Assembly (NCBI GenBank): GCA_020073375.1
Contig: JAIQFG010000041.1
Coordinates: 1 to 57,125, forward strand
Direction: 5' to 3'
DNA length: 57,125 nucleotides
Source: Terriglobia bacterium
GTDB lineage: Bacteria > Acidobacteriota > Terriglobia > Acidiferrales > UBA7541
The position numbers were made by a program, and so were the translations under genes. Each line of letters opens with the position of its first letter. Position 1 is the first letter of the stretch. The notes below the pieces were generated by a model. The model saw nothing but the letters and a program-made list of their open reading frames with translations, was not told the DNA's origin and did not search any database. Of the stretch, positions 16,551-25,791 are shown piece after piece.

Positions 16551-18365
16551 TTACTGCAAGCCGCTCTGAGTCAGCTTCACGGCCTTGTTCCCGCTCAACA
16601 CGGAAAAATAGACGCTGGAGGCCTGTGCCGCACCGTCCACGTTGTCCACCACTATGCCGCTGGTCCCGCCGGGGTTGTTCTCGGTTAGAACTTGTTCTGG
16701 TCCAGCCGGAAACGTGTCGATTCGCATGGAAACGAAGTTGTTCGCCGTAAGGCCGATGGCGCTGTCAAACAGGCGGTCCTCTCCGTTCAGGAACTCGGTC
16801 GAGGGCGATAACTCAAACGGAGCAAGGGTAGTGAACGCGAGTGTGTTGACCTCGGCAGGAGTTCCAGTAGTCATGTTATGGCTGGCGTCGAAACTCACAC
16901 CGTACAGCGCCACTTCCATGCCGTCGGCGGTGGAGGCGAACTCGTACAGCAGCCAATCGGTGGATGTAATGCTGGAAAAATACGCGTCGTTAAACGATGG
17001 GGCGTGAATATTGAATAGTCCCCCTGCCCCCACGGTTGCCGTCAAAGGCGCGCTCATGTCCGCCGTTTTCAACTGGACGATGACCGCCGATCCTTCGTAG
17101 GAACCGCTCACGGCGTAGACGAATCCGTTCACCGCGTCCACCAGCGGCGGATCCACAATCCCTCCCGTCGCCGTGCCATCTCCCACGCAGAACGGGGAAT
17201 TCGCGAGCGGGGTTCCGGCCATGGTATATCCGTACAGGAATCCGTCCGCGCATCCGACAAATATGTGTCCGGTCACGGAGTCTTCCACGGGGCCGCTCAT
17301 CTTGGACCCAGGACAAACCGAGAGCGCCCCAGCGGTTCCCCAGGTCGTGTCCAGACTCGGCACCGGGGGAGATCCTCCCGCGCAGGCCGGATTTACGGTG
17401 CAAAAGACATCCTGGACGCGGAAGAGAGTGCCGTTGTCGTTGCCGATGTAGGCGGTATCGAAGGCGTAGTCCACGTAGGGTGAAGACAGTGTGTCGCTGT
17501 CGCTTGGGGTCGATCCGAGAGCCAGGTCCGTCGCGGTCCCGCTGCCGGCAACCGGCGATTGCGCAGCAAAGACGTTGATCGTCACAGGCAATAACACGTT
17601 CTGTGCGTCGGGCGTGTCCAGGTCCACGCCATCGCCAGTCTTCCACGCGAGCACGTGAAAATGAGCCGTGGTTCCCGCTCCGGTTTCGACGAAAGCTACT
17701 TTTGTTCCATCCAACGAAAGGGCGGGAGACGTGGTGACCTGTCCGCCGGCCGCCTGAATGTTGTAGGACCACAGCGTGGTCGCCGAAACGCCGTCATCTC
17801 CGGCCGGAGGAGCCCCTCGATTGCAAATTCCGGCGCCACCCACGGTCCCGCTATAAAGGTTATTGAAGCCCGCCAGATTCGGCTGCGTCGCGCTGCCCAC
17901 GGCATTGATCGGGTACACGATGAAATCGTTGATGCAATCCGGCGCGGCGTTGATATCAAATGAGAATTTCGCCGGATACATAGCCGCCGAAGTTCCCCCG
18001 GCGCCCAGGCTGATGCTCCAGTCGCGATGCAGACTGTTTCTGGCGTGATGTTTGAACCGAAATTCATGGTCGCCGCCTCTGTCGTCTCCGCGGTTCCTGT
18101 GCCACTCCCGCCGGAATGACTGCTGCCAGCTGTAAATTGCCCGGGGATCTCGTCCCGCCGCCACCAGGGAATGGACCGGTCCGATGCGCGGGAAAACGAC
18201 GTGGCGCCCGCTCCAGTCCTGTACGATCCCGTTATGACGCGAGTGCTTTTCTCCGTGCTCCTGGCCATACGCAGGCGCTCCGCAAATTCCCAGCAAGCCA
18301 ATCCAACAAAGGACGGCGAGAGCAAAGTTACCGGTGAAATTTCTGTTTTGCACGAATGGCTCCAT
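16551..18365 (-). CDS. Exported beta-propeller-like protein heading the RiPP-like operon
   Basis: About 604 residues with an N-terminal signal peptide (FALAVLCWIGLLGICGAPAYG). A basic, His/Arg/Trp-rich stretch follows (about 35-110). The remainder is built from repeats with SPALSLDGTKVAFVE, SPYVDYAFDTAYIGNDNGTLFRV, GHIFVGCADGFLYGY and GFVYAVSGSYEG, which look like PQQ/WD-type propeller blades. Several Cys pairs occur. It is 80 bp upstream of the precursor gene on the same strand and may be the first gene of that operon, either as a partner or by chance. The basic stretch reads unlike its surroundings, so an old frameshift cannot be excluded. The ATG at 18365 is chosen over an in-frame TTG at 18386. 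Function unknown. Confidence 0.75.
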   Translation of the reverse strand: MEPFVQNRNFTGNFALAVLCWIGLLGICGAPAYGQEHGEKHSRHNGIVQDWSGRHVVFPRIGPVHSLVAAGRDPRAIYSWQQSFRREWHRNRGDDRGGDHEFRFKHHARNSLHRDWSISLGAGGTSAAMYPAKFSFDINAAPDCINDFIVYPINAVGSATQPNLAGFNNLYSGTVGGAGICNRGAPPAGDDGVSATTLWSYNIQAAGGQVTTSPALSLDGTKVAFVETGAGTTAHFHVLAWKTGDGVDLDTPDAQNVLLPVTINVFAAQSPVAGSGTATDLALGSTPSDSDTLSSPYVDYAFDTAYIGNDNGTLFRVQDVFCTVNPACAGGSPPVPSLDTTWGTAGALSVCPGSKMSGPVEDSVTGHIFVGCADGFLYGYTMAGTPLANSPFCVGDGTATGGIVDPPLVDAVNGFVYAVSGSYEGSAVIVQLKTADMSAPLTATVGAGGLFNIHAPSFNDAYFSSITSTDWLLYEFASTADGMEVALYGVSFDASHNMTTGTPAEVNTLAFTTLAPFELSPSTEFLNGEDRLFDSAIGLTANNFVSMRIDTFPAGPEQVLTENNPGGTSGIVVDNVDGAAQASSVYFSVLSGNKAVKLTQSGLQ

Positions 18366-18795
18366 TTTTTGACAACGGCCGTTCAAATCGGATCAACGAA
18401 TGCAAATGGGACACTGGCACGTCGAGCACCAACCGCACATTTATTCCTTCTAATGAAAAGCCGTTATTTCTTCTCGATTTAATGAAGCTCAGGGGGCGCA
18501 GCGCTTGGGAATCTGCGTATTGGAATCCCGATTCAGGAAGTGCGGTATCGCACCTTGTTTCCTTTTGGAAATTCTTGAAATACCTTGTTTCTGTTGCTCC
18601 CCTTCCGACCAGGAATCGGATTTGCCCCAACTGTCCGGCTGCGGCTCTCCTAAATTTTTTCCAATGTTCGGCGCGCATTTTTCAGTTCTCTTCGCAAAAG
18701 GAATCTGTTGCGGGAGCGCGCCGGAAGCGCATAACACGCAGATTGACTACCGTGGATTAGGGTGCTAACTTCCCCCAGACATGGGGTGAATTTGG
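18366..18795. other. Intergenic region between divergent genes
   Basis: About 430 bp between the exported propeller-like gene (minus) and the winged-helix/TPR regulator gene (plus). It contains the promoter annotated at 18743-18771. The remainder is AT-richer than average, as expected for a divergent control region; no RNA or small gene was recognised. Confidence 0.5.
18743..18771 (+). promoter_or_regulatory. Sigma-70-like promoter of the winged-helix/TPR regulator gene
   Basis: TTGACT (18743-18748), a 17-bp spacer, and TAACTT (18766-18771) with an extended -10 TGC immediately before it, 25 bp upstream of the ATG. The GGTGCTA block recurs in two or three of the island promoters further right (exactly at 47652-47738, also at 34545-34631 and 50727-50768). 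Confidence 0.6.
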
Positions 18796-20577
18796 ATGTC
18801 GGATACCGGAATCAGTGTGCAAACCATTCCCGGCGATTTTGAACTCGATAAGCGCGCGGGAGAATTGCGCAAGGACGGCCTGACCATCCGGCTCCCCGAG
18901 CAGCTTTTCCGGCTGCTCGCGCTTCTGGCCGAGCACTCGGGCGAAGTGGTGACCCGGGAACAGATCCGCGGCAGCTTATGGTCGGATCGCTTCGTCAATT
19001 TCGATGACAGCATCAATTCCGCCATCAAGCGGCTTCGCCAGTGCCTGGCGGATTCGGCCATGAATCCCCGGCTCATCAAGACTTTGCCCGGCCGCGGGTA
19101 CCGGTTCGCCGTGCCCACCGAGCCCATCCGTCCCATTTCCAAAGTCGATGCCGATGCCGGCGACGCCCGTGAGCCCCGCCTGGCGGTATTACCGTTCCGC
19201 AATCTTTCCGGCAATCCCGCCGAAGAACACCTGGCGGCGGGGTTGACCGATGCGCTGGTTACGGCCTTGACCAAGGTGCCGAAGCTTCATGTGGTATCGC
19301 GCCGCAGCGCGCCGTCCGGCAAGGGAGTGGATCGAGGGTTGGCCGCGGCCGGCAGAATGTCGAAGGTGGACGCCGTGGTGCGCGGCACGGTCCTGCGCAG
19401 CGGTAATTACGTGCGGGTCACGGTGCAGTTGCTTCAGGTCGCCACCGAAGAATATTTGTGGGCCGAGAACTACGACTACATGCTCAGTGACATCCTGGCG
19501 TTTCATTCCGATGTCAGCGGCGCCATCGCCGAGCATGTTTCCGAAAAACTTCTTCCCGGACGCCCGCACCGCCTGCCCTCGGTCGTGCATCCCCGCCGCC
19601 CCGCCGCCTACCAGGCTTTTCTGAAGGGACATCACGTTTTCAAGAACGTTACTGACGAAGGATTGTGGAAGGCGCGCCACTATTGGAAGAAAGCGATTCG
19701 CGAGGATCCTCACTACGCCAGGGCCTACGCGGGCCTTGCCGAATCCTACAACATGCTGGGAGTCACCGGCCTGCTTCCGGCCTTGGAAGCGGCGGGGCAG
19801 GCGCGGGAGGCGGCCATCAAGGCTCTGGAAATCGACGAGTCTCTTGGCGAGGCGCACAACGCTCTCGGCTTTACGCGCATGGTCGAATGGGATTGGGACG
19901 GCGCGGGCAAGGAATTCCGGCGAGCCCTGCAGCTGGATCCGAACTTTGCCGCAGGCAATCCCTGCCACTACGTGGAATACCTGCTGGCCATCGGCCGGCC
20001 GGAAACCGCCGTCGCCGAACTCGAGCGCGCGCAGGAATTGCAGCCGCTCTCCCTGTTCCTCAGCGTGATCCTCGGCTGGACGTATTACGGGGCCCGGCAA
20101 TATGACAAAGCCGTCCGCCAGCACCGCAGGGTTGTTGAAATCGAACCCCATTTCGGGATGGCTCACTGGTGCCTTGGACTCGATTACTCCCAGAAGCGCA
20201 GGTACCGGACGGCCATTGAGGAGTTTCAACAGGCCAGGCTTTCCGGCGGCCCCCACAATGCCCTGGCAGCCATCGGATATGCCTATGCCATGATGGGAGA
20301 AAGAGAAAAAGCGGAACACTTCGTACGGGAGCTGAAGCGCCTGCAACGCACCAGTTACACGCCCCCGTACGCCTTTGCCGCCATCTATGCGGGGCTGGGC
20401 GAAGCCGACGCCGCATTTGAATGGCTCGGCCGGGCGCAAAAAGCCCACGATGTGGGCATAGTCTGGCTGAAATGGGATCCTCAATTCGATAATGTGCGCT
20501 CGGACCCGCGGTTCCAAGGCATTCTAGGCGGCATCGGCTTACAGGCGGCGGTCTATTCTTCAAGTGCCGCCGATTAA
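18796..20577 (+). CDS. Winged-helix (OmpR/CadC-type) regulator with FlgO-like and TPR domains
   Basis: A 593-residue protein. Residues 10-107 are a Trans_reg_C winged helix (LPEQLFRLLALLAEHSGEVV, IRGSLW, SINSAIKRLRQCL, IKTLPGRGYRF). Residues 130-245 match the FlgO/adenylate-cyclase-associated domain (LAVLPFRNLSGNPAEEHLA, GLTDALVTALTKV). The C-terminal 320 residues are TPR-like helical repeats ending with the ADAAFEWLGRAQ motif. No transmembrane segment separates the DNA-binding domain from the rest, so it is probably cytosolic, unlike CadC. This architecture is widespread in Acidobacteria. It lies directly upstream of a TonB-dependent receptor whose promoter region carries 11-bp-spaced repeats, the spacing expected for this kind of DNA-binding domain; control of that receptor is inference. 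Confidence 0.92.
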   Translation: MSDTGISVQTIPGDFELDKRAGELRKDGLTIRLPEQLFRLLALLAEHSGEVVTREQIRGSLWSDRFVNFDDSINSAIKRLRQCLADSAMNPRLIKTLPGRGYRFAVPTEPIRPISKVDADAGDAREPRLAVLPFRNLSGNPAEEHLAAGLTDALVTALTKVPKLHVVSRRSAPSGKGVDRGLAAAGRMSKVDAVVRGTVLRSGNYVRVTVQLLQVATEEYLWAENYDYMLSDILAFHSDVSGAIAEHVSEKLLPGRPHRLPSVVHPRRPAAYQAFLKGHHVFKNVTDEGLWKARHYWKKAIREDPHYARAYAGLAESYNMLGVTGLLPALEAAGQAREAAIKALEIDESLGEAHNALGFTRMVEWDWDGAGKEFRRALQLDPNFAAGNPCHYVEYLLAIGRPETAVAELERAQELQPLSLFLSVILGWTYYGARQYDKAVRQHRRVVEIEPHFGMAHWCLGLDYSQKRRYRTAIEEFQQARLSGGPHNALAAIGYAYAMMGEREKAEHFVRELKRLQRTSYTPPYAFAAIYAGLGEADAAFEWLGRAQKAHDVGIVWLKWDPQFDNVRSDPRFQGILGGIGLQAAVYSSSAAD

Positions 20578-21141
20578 ATCCCGTTGCTTCGATCCGGACT
20601 GGCAGTCAAACCTAATACCTTACAGAAGGGATTCTGCGCATCCCCTCGGAAATCGAAAGCCTCTCGAATCCTAATTCGACGAATTTAACAAAGGCTTTAC
20701 AGTTTCATTGATGTCAGATTGTGGTCAGATGATTGTCAGAAAATTGTCAGCCATTTTCAGTTGACTCCTATGCCTGTAGGCATAAGACTCCCCCCCACAG
20801 GGTTTGTGTTACGTCGGGAATTTAACTCGAAATAACACGCTTGCGATATTTATAAGCTTAGCCGTCGAAGCGAGCGTTCAGCAGGTTGAACATCGCAGAC
20901 ACAAGTCTGGCCGCGGATTGGATTCTCAGGGGCTGTCTAGGCCGCAAGCACGTGAGTAGCAATGCAAGCAGTGCGATTCGGAATTTTTCTGTGTGCAGTG
21001 TGTAGGTTGTTGTGGGTGGCTTTGCAGGGCGTACATTCGGCTGCATTCAATATAACAATAGAAGGCGATTCTTGGGTGGATGGCACGGTTGTTTTCGTTT
21101 TCAACGTTGGGGTGCTTAAAAGAAAATTGGAGGATATCGAA
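20578..21141. other. Long control region upstream of the first TonB-dependent receptor gene
   Basis: About 560 bp. It holds the TCAG repeat array (20712-20760), a candidate -35 TTGACT (20761-20766) and a perfect palindrome TATGCC-tgta-GGCATA (20769-20784). If transcription starts there the leader is about 350 nt. A minus-strand open frame at 20858-21046 resembles no family I can name and may be a degraded transposase end. Confidence 0.55.
20712..20760 (+). promoter_or_regulatory. Array of five TCAG half-sites, 11-bp period
   Basis: TCAG occurs at 20714, 20725, 20736, 20747 and 20757 (spacings 11, 11, 11, 10); three copies are TGTCAG. The array ends exactly where a TTGACT -35-like hexamer begins. 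Direct repeats one helical turn apart are the binding pattern of OmpR/PhoB-type winged-helix regulators, and TGTCA-N6-TGTCA resembles a Pho box. Confidence 0.7.
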
Positions 21142-24100
21142 ATGGCATTTCGTTTGAACAGCAGCAGATTTCTCAAGCTGGCCCTGTGCGCGGCCGTTTT
21201 GCTCGCCGCGTTCGGCGCCCAGCGATCGTTCGCGCAGGCCGTCGGCGCGACGCTCACCGGCACGGTGACGGACCCATCCGGCGCCGCAGTTGGCAACGCG
21301 GAAGTTTCCATTTTGAATACGGCGACCGGAGTACCGCGAGCCGTTTCCAGCAACATGGACGGAATCTACTCGGCGCCGAACCTGAACCCCGGCAACTACT
21401 CGGTTACCGTAACGGCGGCGGGTTTTTCAAAGACCGTGCAAACCGGCATCACTCTCACGGTTGGCGCCACGCAAACCTTGAATATCGCCTTGCAGGTTGG
21501 ACAAGCGAGCCAAACCGTGGAGGTCACGGCTGAGGCCCCGACTGTCAACCTGACCAACGCGGAGATCGGCGCGCTGACCACCGAAACAACGATTAAGGAA
21601 TTGCCGCTCAACGGGCGCTCCTGGAGCACCCTGGCAAACCTTCAGCCTGGCGTCTATCAACTTCATACGCAACCGGACATCAATAGCCGCGACAGGTTCA
21701 CGCGCGGTTATGGTTCGCAGTTGTCGATTTCCGGCGCGCGGCCTCAGCAGAATAACTACCGCGTGGACGGCATCAGCATCAACGACCCCGCGAACGGCGG
21801 CCCCGGCAACGTGCTCGGCTCGAACGCCGGCGTGGATGCGATCTCGGAATTTTCCGTATTGACCACCAACTATTCCACCGAGTATGGCCGGGCGTCGGGC
21901 GGCGTCATTAACGCCACCACAAAATCCGGCACGAACCAGTTCCACGGCAGCGCGTATGAATTTCTGCGCAACAGCTGGCTGGACGCACCCAATTTCTATG
22001 ACCCGAATGGCGCACCGCCACCGTTCCGGCGCAACCAGTTTGGCGCCTCGGCGGGCGGACCGATCATCAAGAACAAGACGTTTGTGTTTGGCGACTATGA
22101 GGGCTTGCGCCAATCGAAAGGGCTGTCGTTTTCGAAAATCACGCCTAATGTCGCACCGAATGGTACAACATCGCATTTTGTTTCGGGAAACCCAAATCCG
22201 GTCACCTATACAGTTGATCCAACGGTTCTTACGTACCTGAAGGCATTCTTTCCGGATCAAAATGGCACCGTGAATGGTAAGAAGGTTTGCGCCATTACGC
22301 CGGTGGCGGGAACTCCGAATGAGAATCTTTGTTCCTTTGGCGCCAACCAAGTCAGCACCGAAAATTACTACATTATTCGCGCCGATCACACGATTTCAGA
22401 AAAGGACAGCATCAGCGGGACGTTTTTCCGCGATACCTCCACCACCGGCACGCCAGATGAGTTCAACAATAAAGTGGTGGATACCGCGCAGAACAGCACT
22501 TTTGCGACGGTTTCCTGGACTCACTCGTTCAGCGCCACCTTCGTCAATTCCGCGCGCTTCGGCTATCACCGCGATTTTCAGGGTGGTCCCGCCGGCGCCA
22601 TAGCTCTCAACCCAAAGACCACTGACACGACATTCGGCGCCATCCCCGGATTCGACGCTCCCCAGGTCTTTTTCGGCGGCAACGCGATCTTCACTGGCGG
22701 TGTGACCTCGTTTAATCCTCAGGTCAATCACTTCAACACCTACCAATTCTACGATGATGCCTTCCTGGTCAAGGGGAAGCATTCCCTGAAATTCGGTTTC
22801 AGCATTGAAAAGGACCAACTCAATGACATCCGCTCGCCGCGCCCCGGAGGGATCTTTACCTACGGAGGAATGGATGCTTTCCTGCAAAACCTGGGAGGCA
22901 AAATCACAACCGATTTGCCCGGAACGACTGCCCCAGTGGAACCCAGGGCAGCGATCTACGGCGCCTACCTGCAGGATGACTGGAAGATCCGTCCCAACCT
23001 GACCATCAATCTTGGACTGCGCTATGAACCGATGCAGATCCCGTACGATGCCCAGGGCAGAAATGCCACATTGCTTTCCATATTCGATACAACCGGCACA
23101 CAGCTCCCCGTTTGCGGAAAAGCAATTCCGGGACAATGCAACGCCCAGACGTACGGGCTCTTTCATAACAACACGAAGAAAGACTTCAGCCCGCGAGTCG
23201 GTTTCGCATGGGATCCGCAGAACAATGGGAAGATGTCGATCCGCGGCGGAATCGGTTTGTACGACCAGCTACCTTTGATCGCGTTCATGGGCAGTGCCGT
23301 CAACGCCAATACCGCCCCGTTCCTGGCATCCGGCAGCGCTAACTTCACTCCGGGCGCGTTCGCACCGGCGCCCGCCAATTGCGCCACCGCTCCCGCGCCA
23401 AAGCCGGCGTTTTGTCAAATTAACGTAGCGAAGAGCAACCGCGTGGCGTTTGTGGACCAAAATCCAAAACGCGCGTATGTGATGCAGTGGAATCTCACGG
23501 TTCAGCGTGAAATCTTCCCCAATTTCACGTTCCTGGTCGGTTACGTGGGATCGCATGGAGTTCATGGCACCACGCAGACGGACGACGTCAATGAGGTGCT
23601 CCCAACTGTTAATGCCTCGGGATATCTCTGGCCTTGTGGACCTTTTAAGGCCGGCGGCGCAAACATCAACGACTGTTCGCAGTACGCGTCGGGTACGCCG
23701 ATCAATCAGAGCTTTGGCCGCCTGCCGGCGGCGATGTTCCGTAACTCGTCCGTGTATCACGGCATGATGGTCCAATTGACCAAAAAGATGAGCCATGGCT
23801 TCCAGGTGGAAGGTTCCTTCACCTGGCAGAAATCCATCGACACAGCCTCCGGAGCGGTCATTTCCGACTCCGTCATCACCGCAATTTCCACACTCAACTG
23901 GTTTGACCCCAAGCTGACGCGCGGTGTGTCCGACTTCAACGACCCGAAGGTGCTCTCCATCAATTATCTTTGGAACGTGCCAACGCCAAAGACATGGACG
24001 GGCTTTGTTGACAAGGCCCTCGGCGGATGGCAACTGGGCGGTATCTTCTCAGCTTCCTCTGGGCAGCCGTTCTCGGCCGTCATGACTGGTGCAAACGGAG

Positions 24101-24618
24101 ACGCCCTCGGTTTGAATAACAGCGACCCGTTCTCCTACCCGAACCGGCTCGCTTCATGCGGTAATAATCTCACCAATCCGGGGAACCCTGGCAACTACGT
24201 CAAGCTCCAGTGCTTCCAAATCCCGGCTCCTGTTACCGTGGGCGGCGTGAATTTCATTCCCCTCGGCAATGCGGGGCGCAACATCATGACGGGACCCGGA
24301 CTCGAGAGTCTTGATTTCTCCGTGGTCAAGAACACCAGGATTCCAAAGATCTCGGAGACTTTCAACGTCCAGTTCCGCCTGGAAGTCTTCAACATCACCA
24401 ACCGGGTTAATTTCAGTCCACCGGTTTTCAATGAATTCCTTTTTGATTCCAGCACGCTGGCCGTTGGTCAGGTTGCTGCTCCCGGACCGACGGGGGCTTG
24501 CACTGGCGCGAACAGTGGGCCCAGCGGATGCAATGGAGCCGCCGGTTCGCTTAGCGGTGTCGATGGCACTGCAACCGATTCACGCCAGATGCAACTGTCT
24601 CTGAAAGTCATCTGGTAA
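21142..24618 (+). CDS. TonB-dependent receptor with carboxypeptidase-regulatory domain (Oar-like) 1
   Basis: A 1158-residue outer-membrane protein. The ATG has GGAGG 8 bp upstream and begins a signal peptide (LALCAAVLLAAFGAQRSFAQ). Next is a carboxypeptidase-regulatory-like domain (GTVTDPSGAAVGNAEVSIL, about 35-120). A plug domain follows with IKELPLNGRSWSTLANLQPG and EFSVLTTNYSTEYGRASGGV, then the long beta-barrel ending in the conserved aromatic C-terminus (LSLKVIW). This Oar-like form is greatly expanded in Acidobacteria; substrates are usually polymers or large molecules, unknown here. It is followed 18 bp later by a strong hairpin, then by two SMP-30-like genes. Compared with the second receptor at 50854 it has the same layout but a different control region. 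Confidence 0.93.
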   Translation: MAFRLNSSRFLKLALCAAVLLAAFGAQRSFAQAVGATLTGTVTDPSGAAVGNAEVSILNTATGVPRAVSSNMDGIYSAPNLNPGNYSVTVTAAGFSKTVQTGITLTVGATQTLNIALQVGQASQTVEVTAEAPTVNLTNAEIGALTTETTIKELPLNGRSWSTLANLQPGVYQLHTQPDINSRDRFTRGYGSQLSISGARPQQNNYRVDGISINDPANGGPGNVLGSNAGVDAISEFSVLTTNYSTEYGRASGGVINATTKSGTNQFHGSAYEFLRNSWLDAPNFYDPNGAPPPFRRNQFGASAGGPIIKNKTFVFGDYEGLRQSKGLSFSKITPNVAPNGTTSHFVSGNPNPVTYTVDPTVLTYLKAFFPDQNGTVNGKKVCAITPVAGTPNENLCSFGANQVSTENYYIIRADHTISEKDSISGTFFRDTSTTGTPDEFNNKVVDTAQNSTFATVSWTHSFSATFVNSARFGYHRDFQGGPAGAIALNPKTTDTTFGAIPGFDAPQVFFGGNAIFTGGVTSFNPQVNHFNTYQFYDDAFLVKGKHSLKFGFSIEKDQLNDIRSPRPGGIFTYGGMDAFLQNLGGKITTDLPGTTAPVEPRAAIYGAYLQDDWKIRPNLTINLGLRYEPMQIPYDAQGRNATLLSIFDTTGTQLPVCGKAIPGQCNAQTYGLFHNNTKKDFSPRVGFAWDPQNNGKMSIRGGIGLYDQLPLIAFMGSAVNANTAPFLASGSANFTPGAFAPAPANCATAPAPKPAFCQINVAKSNRVAFVDQNPKRAYVMQWNLTVQREIFPNFTFLVGYVGSHGVHGTTQTDDVNEVLPTVNASGYLWPCGPFKAGGANINDCSQYASGTPINQSFGRLPAAMFRNSSVYHGMMVQLTKKMSHGFQVEGSFTWQKSIDTASGAVISDSVITAISTLNWFDPKLTRGVSDFNDPKVLSINYLWNVPTPKTWTGFVDKALGGWQLGGIFSASSGQPFSAVMTGANGDALGLNNSDPFSYPNRLASCGNNLTNPGNPGNYVKLQCFQIPAPVTVGGVNFIPLGNAGRNIMTGPGLESLDFSVVKNTRIPKISETFNVQFRLEVFNITNRVNFSPPVFNEFLFDSSTLAVGQVAAPGPTGACTGANSGPSGCNGAAGSLSGVDGTATDSRQMQLSLKVIW

Positions 24619-24636
24619 CCACACTCAACAGCCGCT

Positions 24637-24666
24637 CTGGCGCCGGGGTTTCCACCCCGGCGCCAG
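24637..24666 (+). terminator. Hairpin terminator after receptor gene 1
   Basis: Perfect 12-bp stem, CTGGCGCCGGGG-tttcca-CCCCGGCGCCAG, starting 18 bp after the stop codon. No T-run follows, so it may act as an mRNA 3' end stabiliser or partial terminator that sets the ratio between the receptor and downstream genes. Confidence 0.65.
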
Positions 24667-24709
24667 GGTGGTTCAACTTCCGCGGCGCGATTCTCCCAGG
24701 ACGATTCCC

Positions 24710-25741
24710 ATGAAGATCAACAAGCTTGCGGTTTTTGCCGTCGCAACAATCTTCGCAGGGTGCACGTTCGCCAAAGCCCAGAATTATGGCGAAGTGGACC
24801 GCGTCGATCCCGCCGCAGACGCCATTGTTCCCGCCAACGCCGTGGTCGAAAAGCTGGGCGACGGATTTCAGTTTCTCGAAGGTCCGGTCTGGGTCCACTC
24901 CAAGGGCCAGGGCTATCTGTTGTTCAGCGACATTCCCGCGAACGTGATTCGCAAGTGGGATCCCAAAGCAGGTTTTTCCGTTTATCTCGAAAAGAGCGGC
25001 TACACCGGTCCGGACGATCCCGACGCGGGGGGCCAGACCAACAACGGATTCGGAACGGTGATCATCGTCGGCTCCAACGGCATCACGCTGGACAAGCAGG
25101 GGCGCCTGGTCTTCTGCACGCACGGCGATCGCGAATTGGTGCGCATCGAGAAGAACGGCAAGCGCACCGTGCTCGCGAGCCGCTACGAAGGCAAGCGGCT
25201 GAACAGCCCCAACGACGTGGTGGTGAAGTCGGACGGGTCGATTTATTTCACCGATCCTCCGTCCGGCCTGCGGCTGGGCGACAAGGACCCCAAGAAGGAA
25301 TTGTCCTTCAACGGAGTCTATCGCCTGAAAAATGGGAAGCTGACTTTGCTGGCGAACGATTTCACGCGCCCGAACGGCATCGCATTTTCTCCCGACGAAA
25401 AATATCTCTACGTGGACGACACCATCAAAAAAATCATCAAGCGCTTTGACGTGCAGCCCGACGGCACCATCGCCAACGGCCAGATCATCACGGACATGAA
25501 TTCCGACACGCGCCCCGGCGCGCCCGACGGCATGAAGGTCGACCAGAAGGGCAACATCTACTGCACCGGCCCCGGCGGGTTCTGGATCATGTCCCCCGAA
25601 GGCAAGCACCTTGCGACGGTCAACACCAAGCAACTGCCGGCAAATCTGGGCTGGGGCGACGACGACGCGAAAACGCTTTACCTGACCGCGCGCACCGGCC
25701 TGTACCGCATACGCCTCAACATTCCCGGCGTCCGGCCCTGA
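24710..25741 (+). CDS. Exported SMP-30/gluconolactonase-like protein 1
   Basis: A 343-residue protein with an N-terminal export signal (MKINKLAVFAVATIFAGCTFAKAQ; a cysteine in AGC might make it a lipoprotein). The body is a six-bladed SMP-30 propeller with the family's metal-site motifs: FLEGPVWVH (Glu), LNSPNDVVV (Asn) and YLYVDDT (Asp). Members hydrolyse aldonolactones and other lactones or organophosphate esters using Ca or Zn. The start has AGGA 8 bp upstream. It is closely related to the next gene (a tandem duplication) and lies behind the receptor, suggesting the imported substrate or a product is a lactone (inference). Confidence 0.9.
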   Translation: MKINKLAVFAVATIFAGCTFAKAQNYGEVDRVDPAADAIVPANAVVEKLGDGFQFLEGPVWVHSKGQGYLLFSDIPANVIRKWDPKAGFSVYLEKSGYTGPDDPDAGGQTNNGFGTVIIVGSNGITLDKQGRLVFCTHGDRELVRIEKNGKRTVLASRYEGKRLNSPNDVVVKSDGSIYFTDPPSGLRLGDKDPKKELSFNGVYRLKNGKLTLLANDFTRPNGIAFSPDEKYLYVDDTIKKIIKRFDVQPDGTIANGQIITDMNSDTRPGAPDGMKVDQKGNIYCTGPGGFWIMSPEGKHLATVNTKQLPANLGWGDDDAKTLYLTARTGLYRIRLNIPGVRP

Positions 25742-25791
25742 TTTTTCTTTTCGTTTGGAACCGCGAAATTCAAAAGGGAGTAACCTCGCTC

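Noticed and set aside
20858..21046. Minus-strand 62-residue frame ending LVSAMFNLLNARFDG, perhaps a transposase end
   Set aside because: Too short, no inverted repeats or target duplication nearby, and no family recognised; kept only as a remark in the control region.
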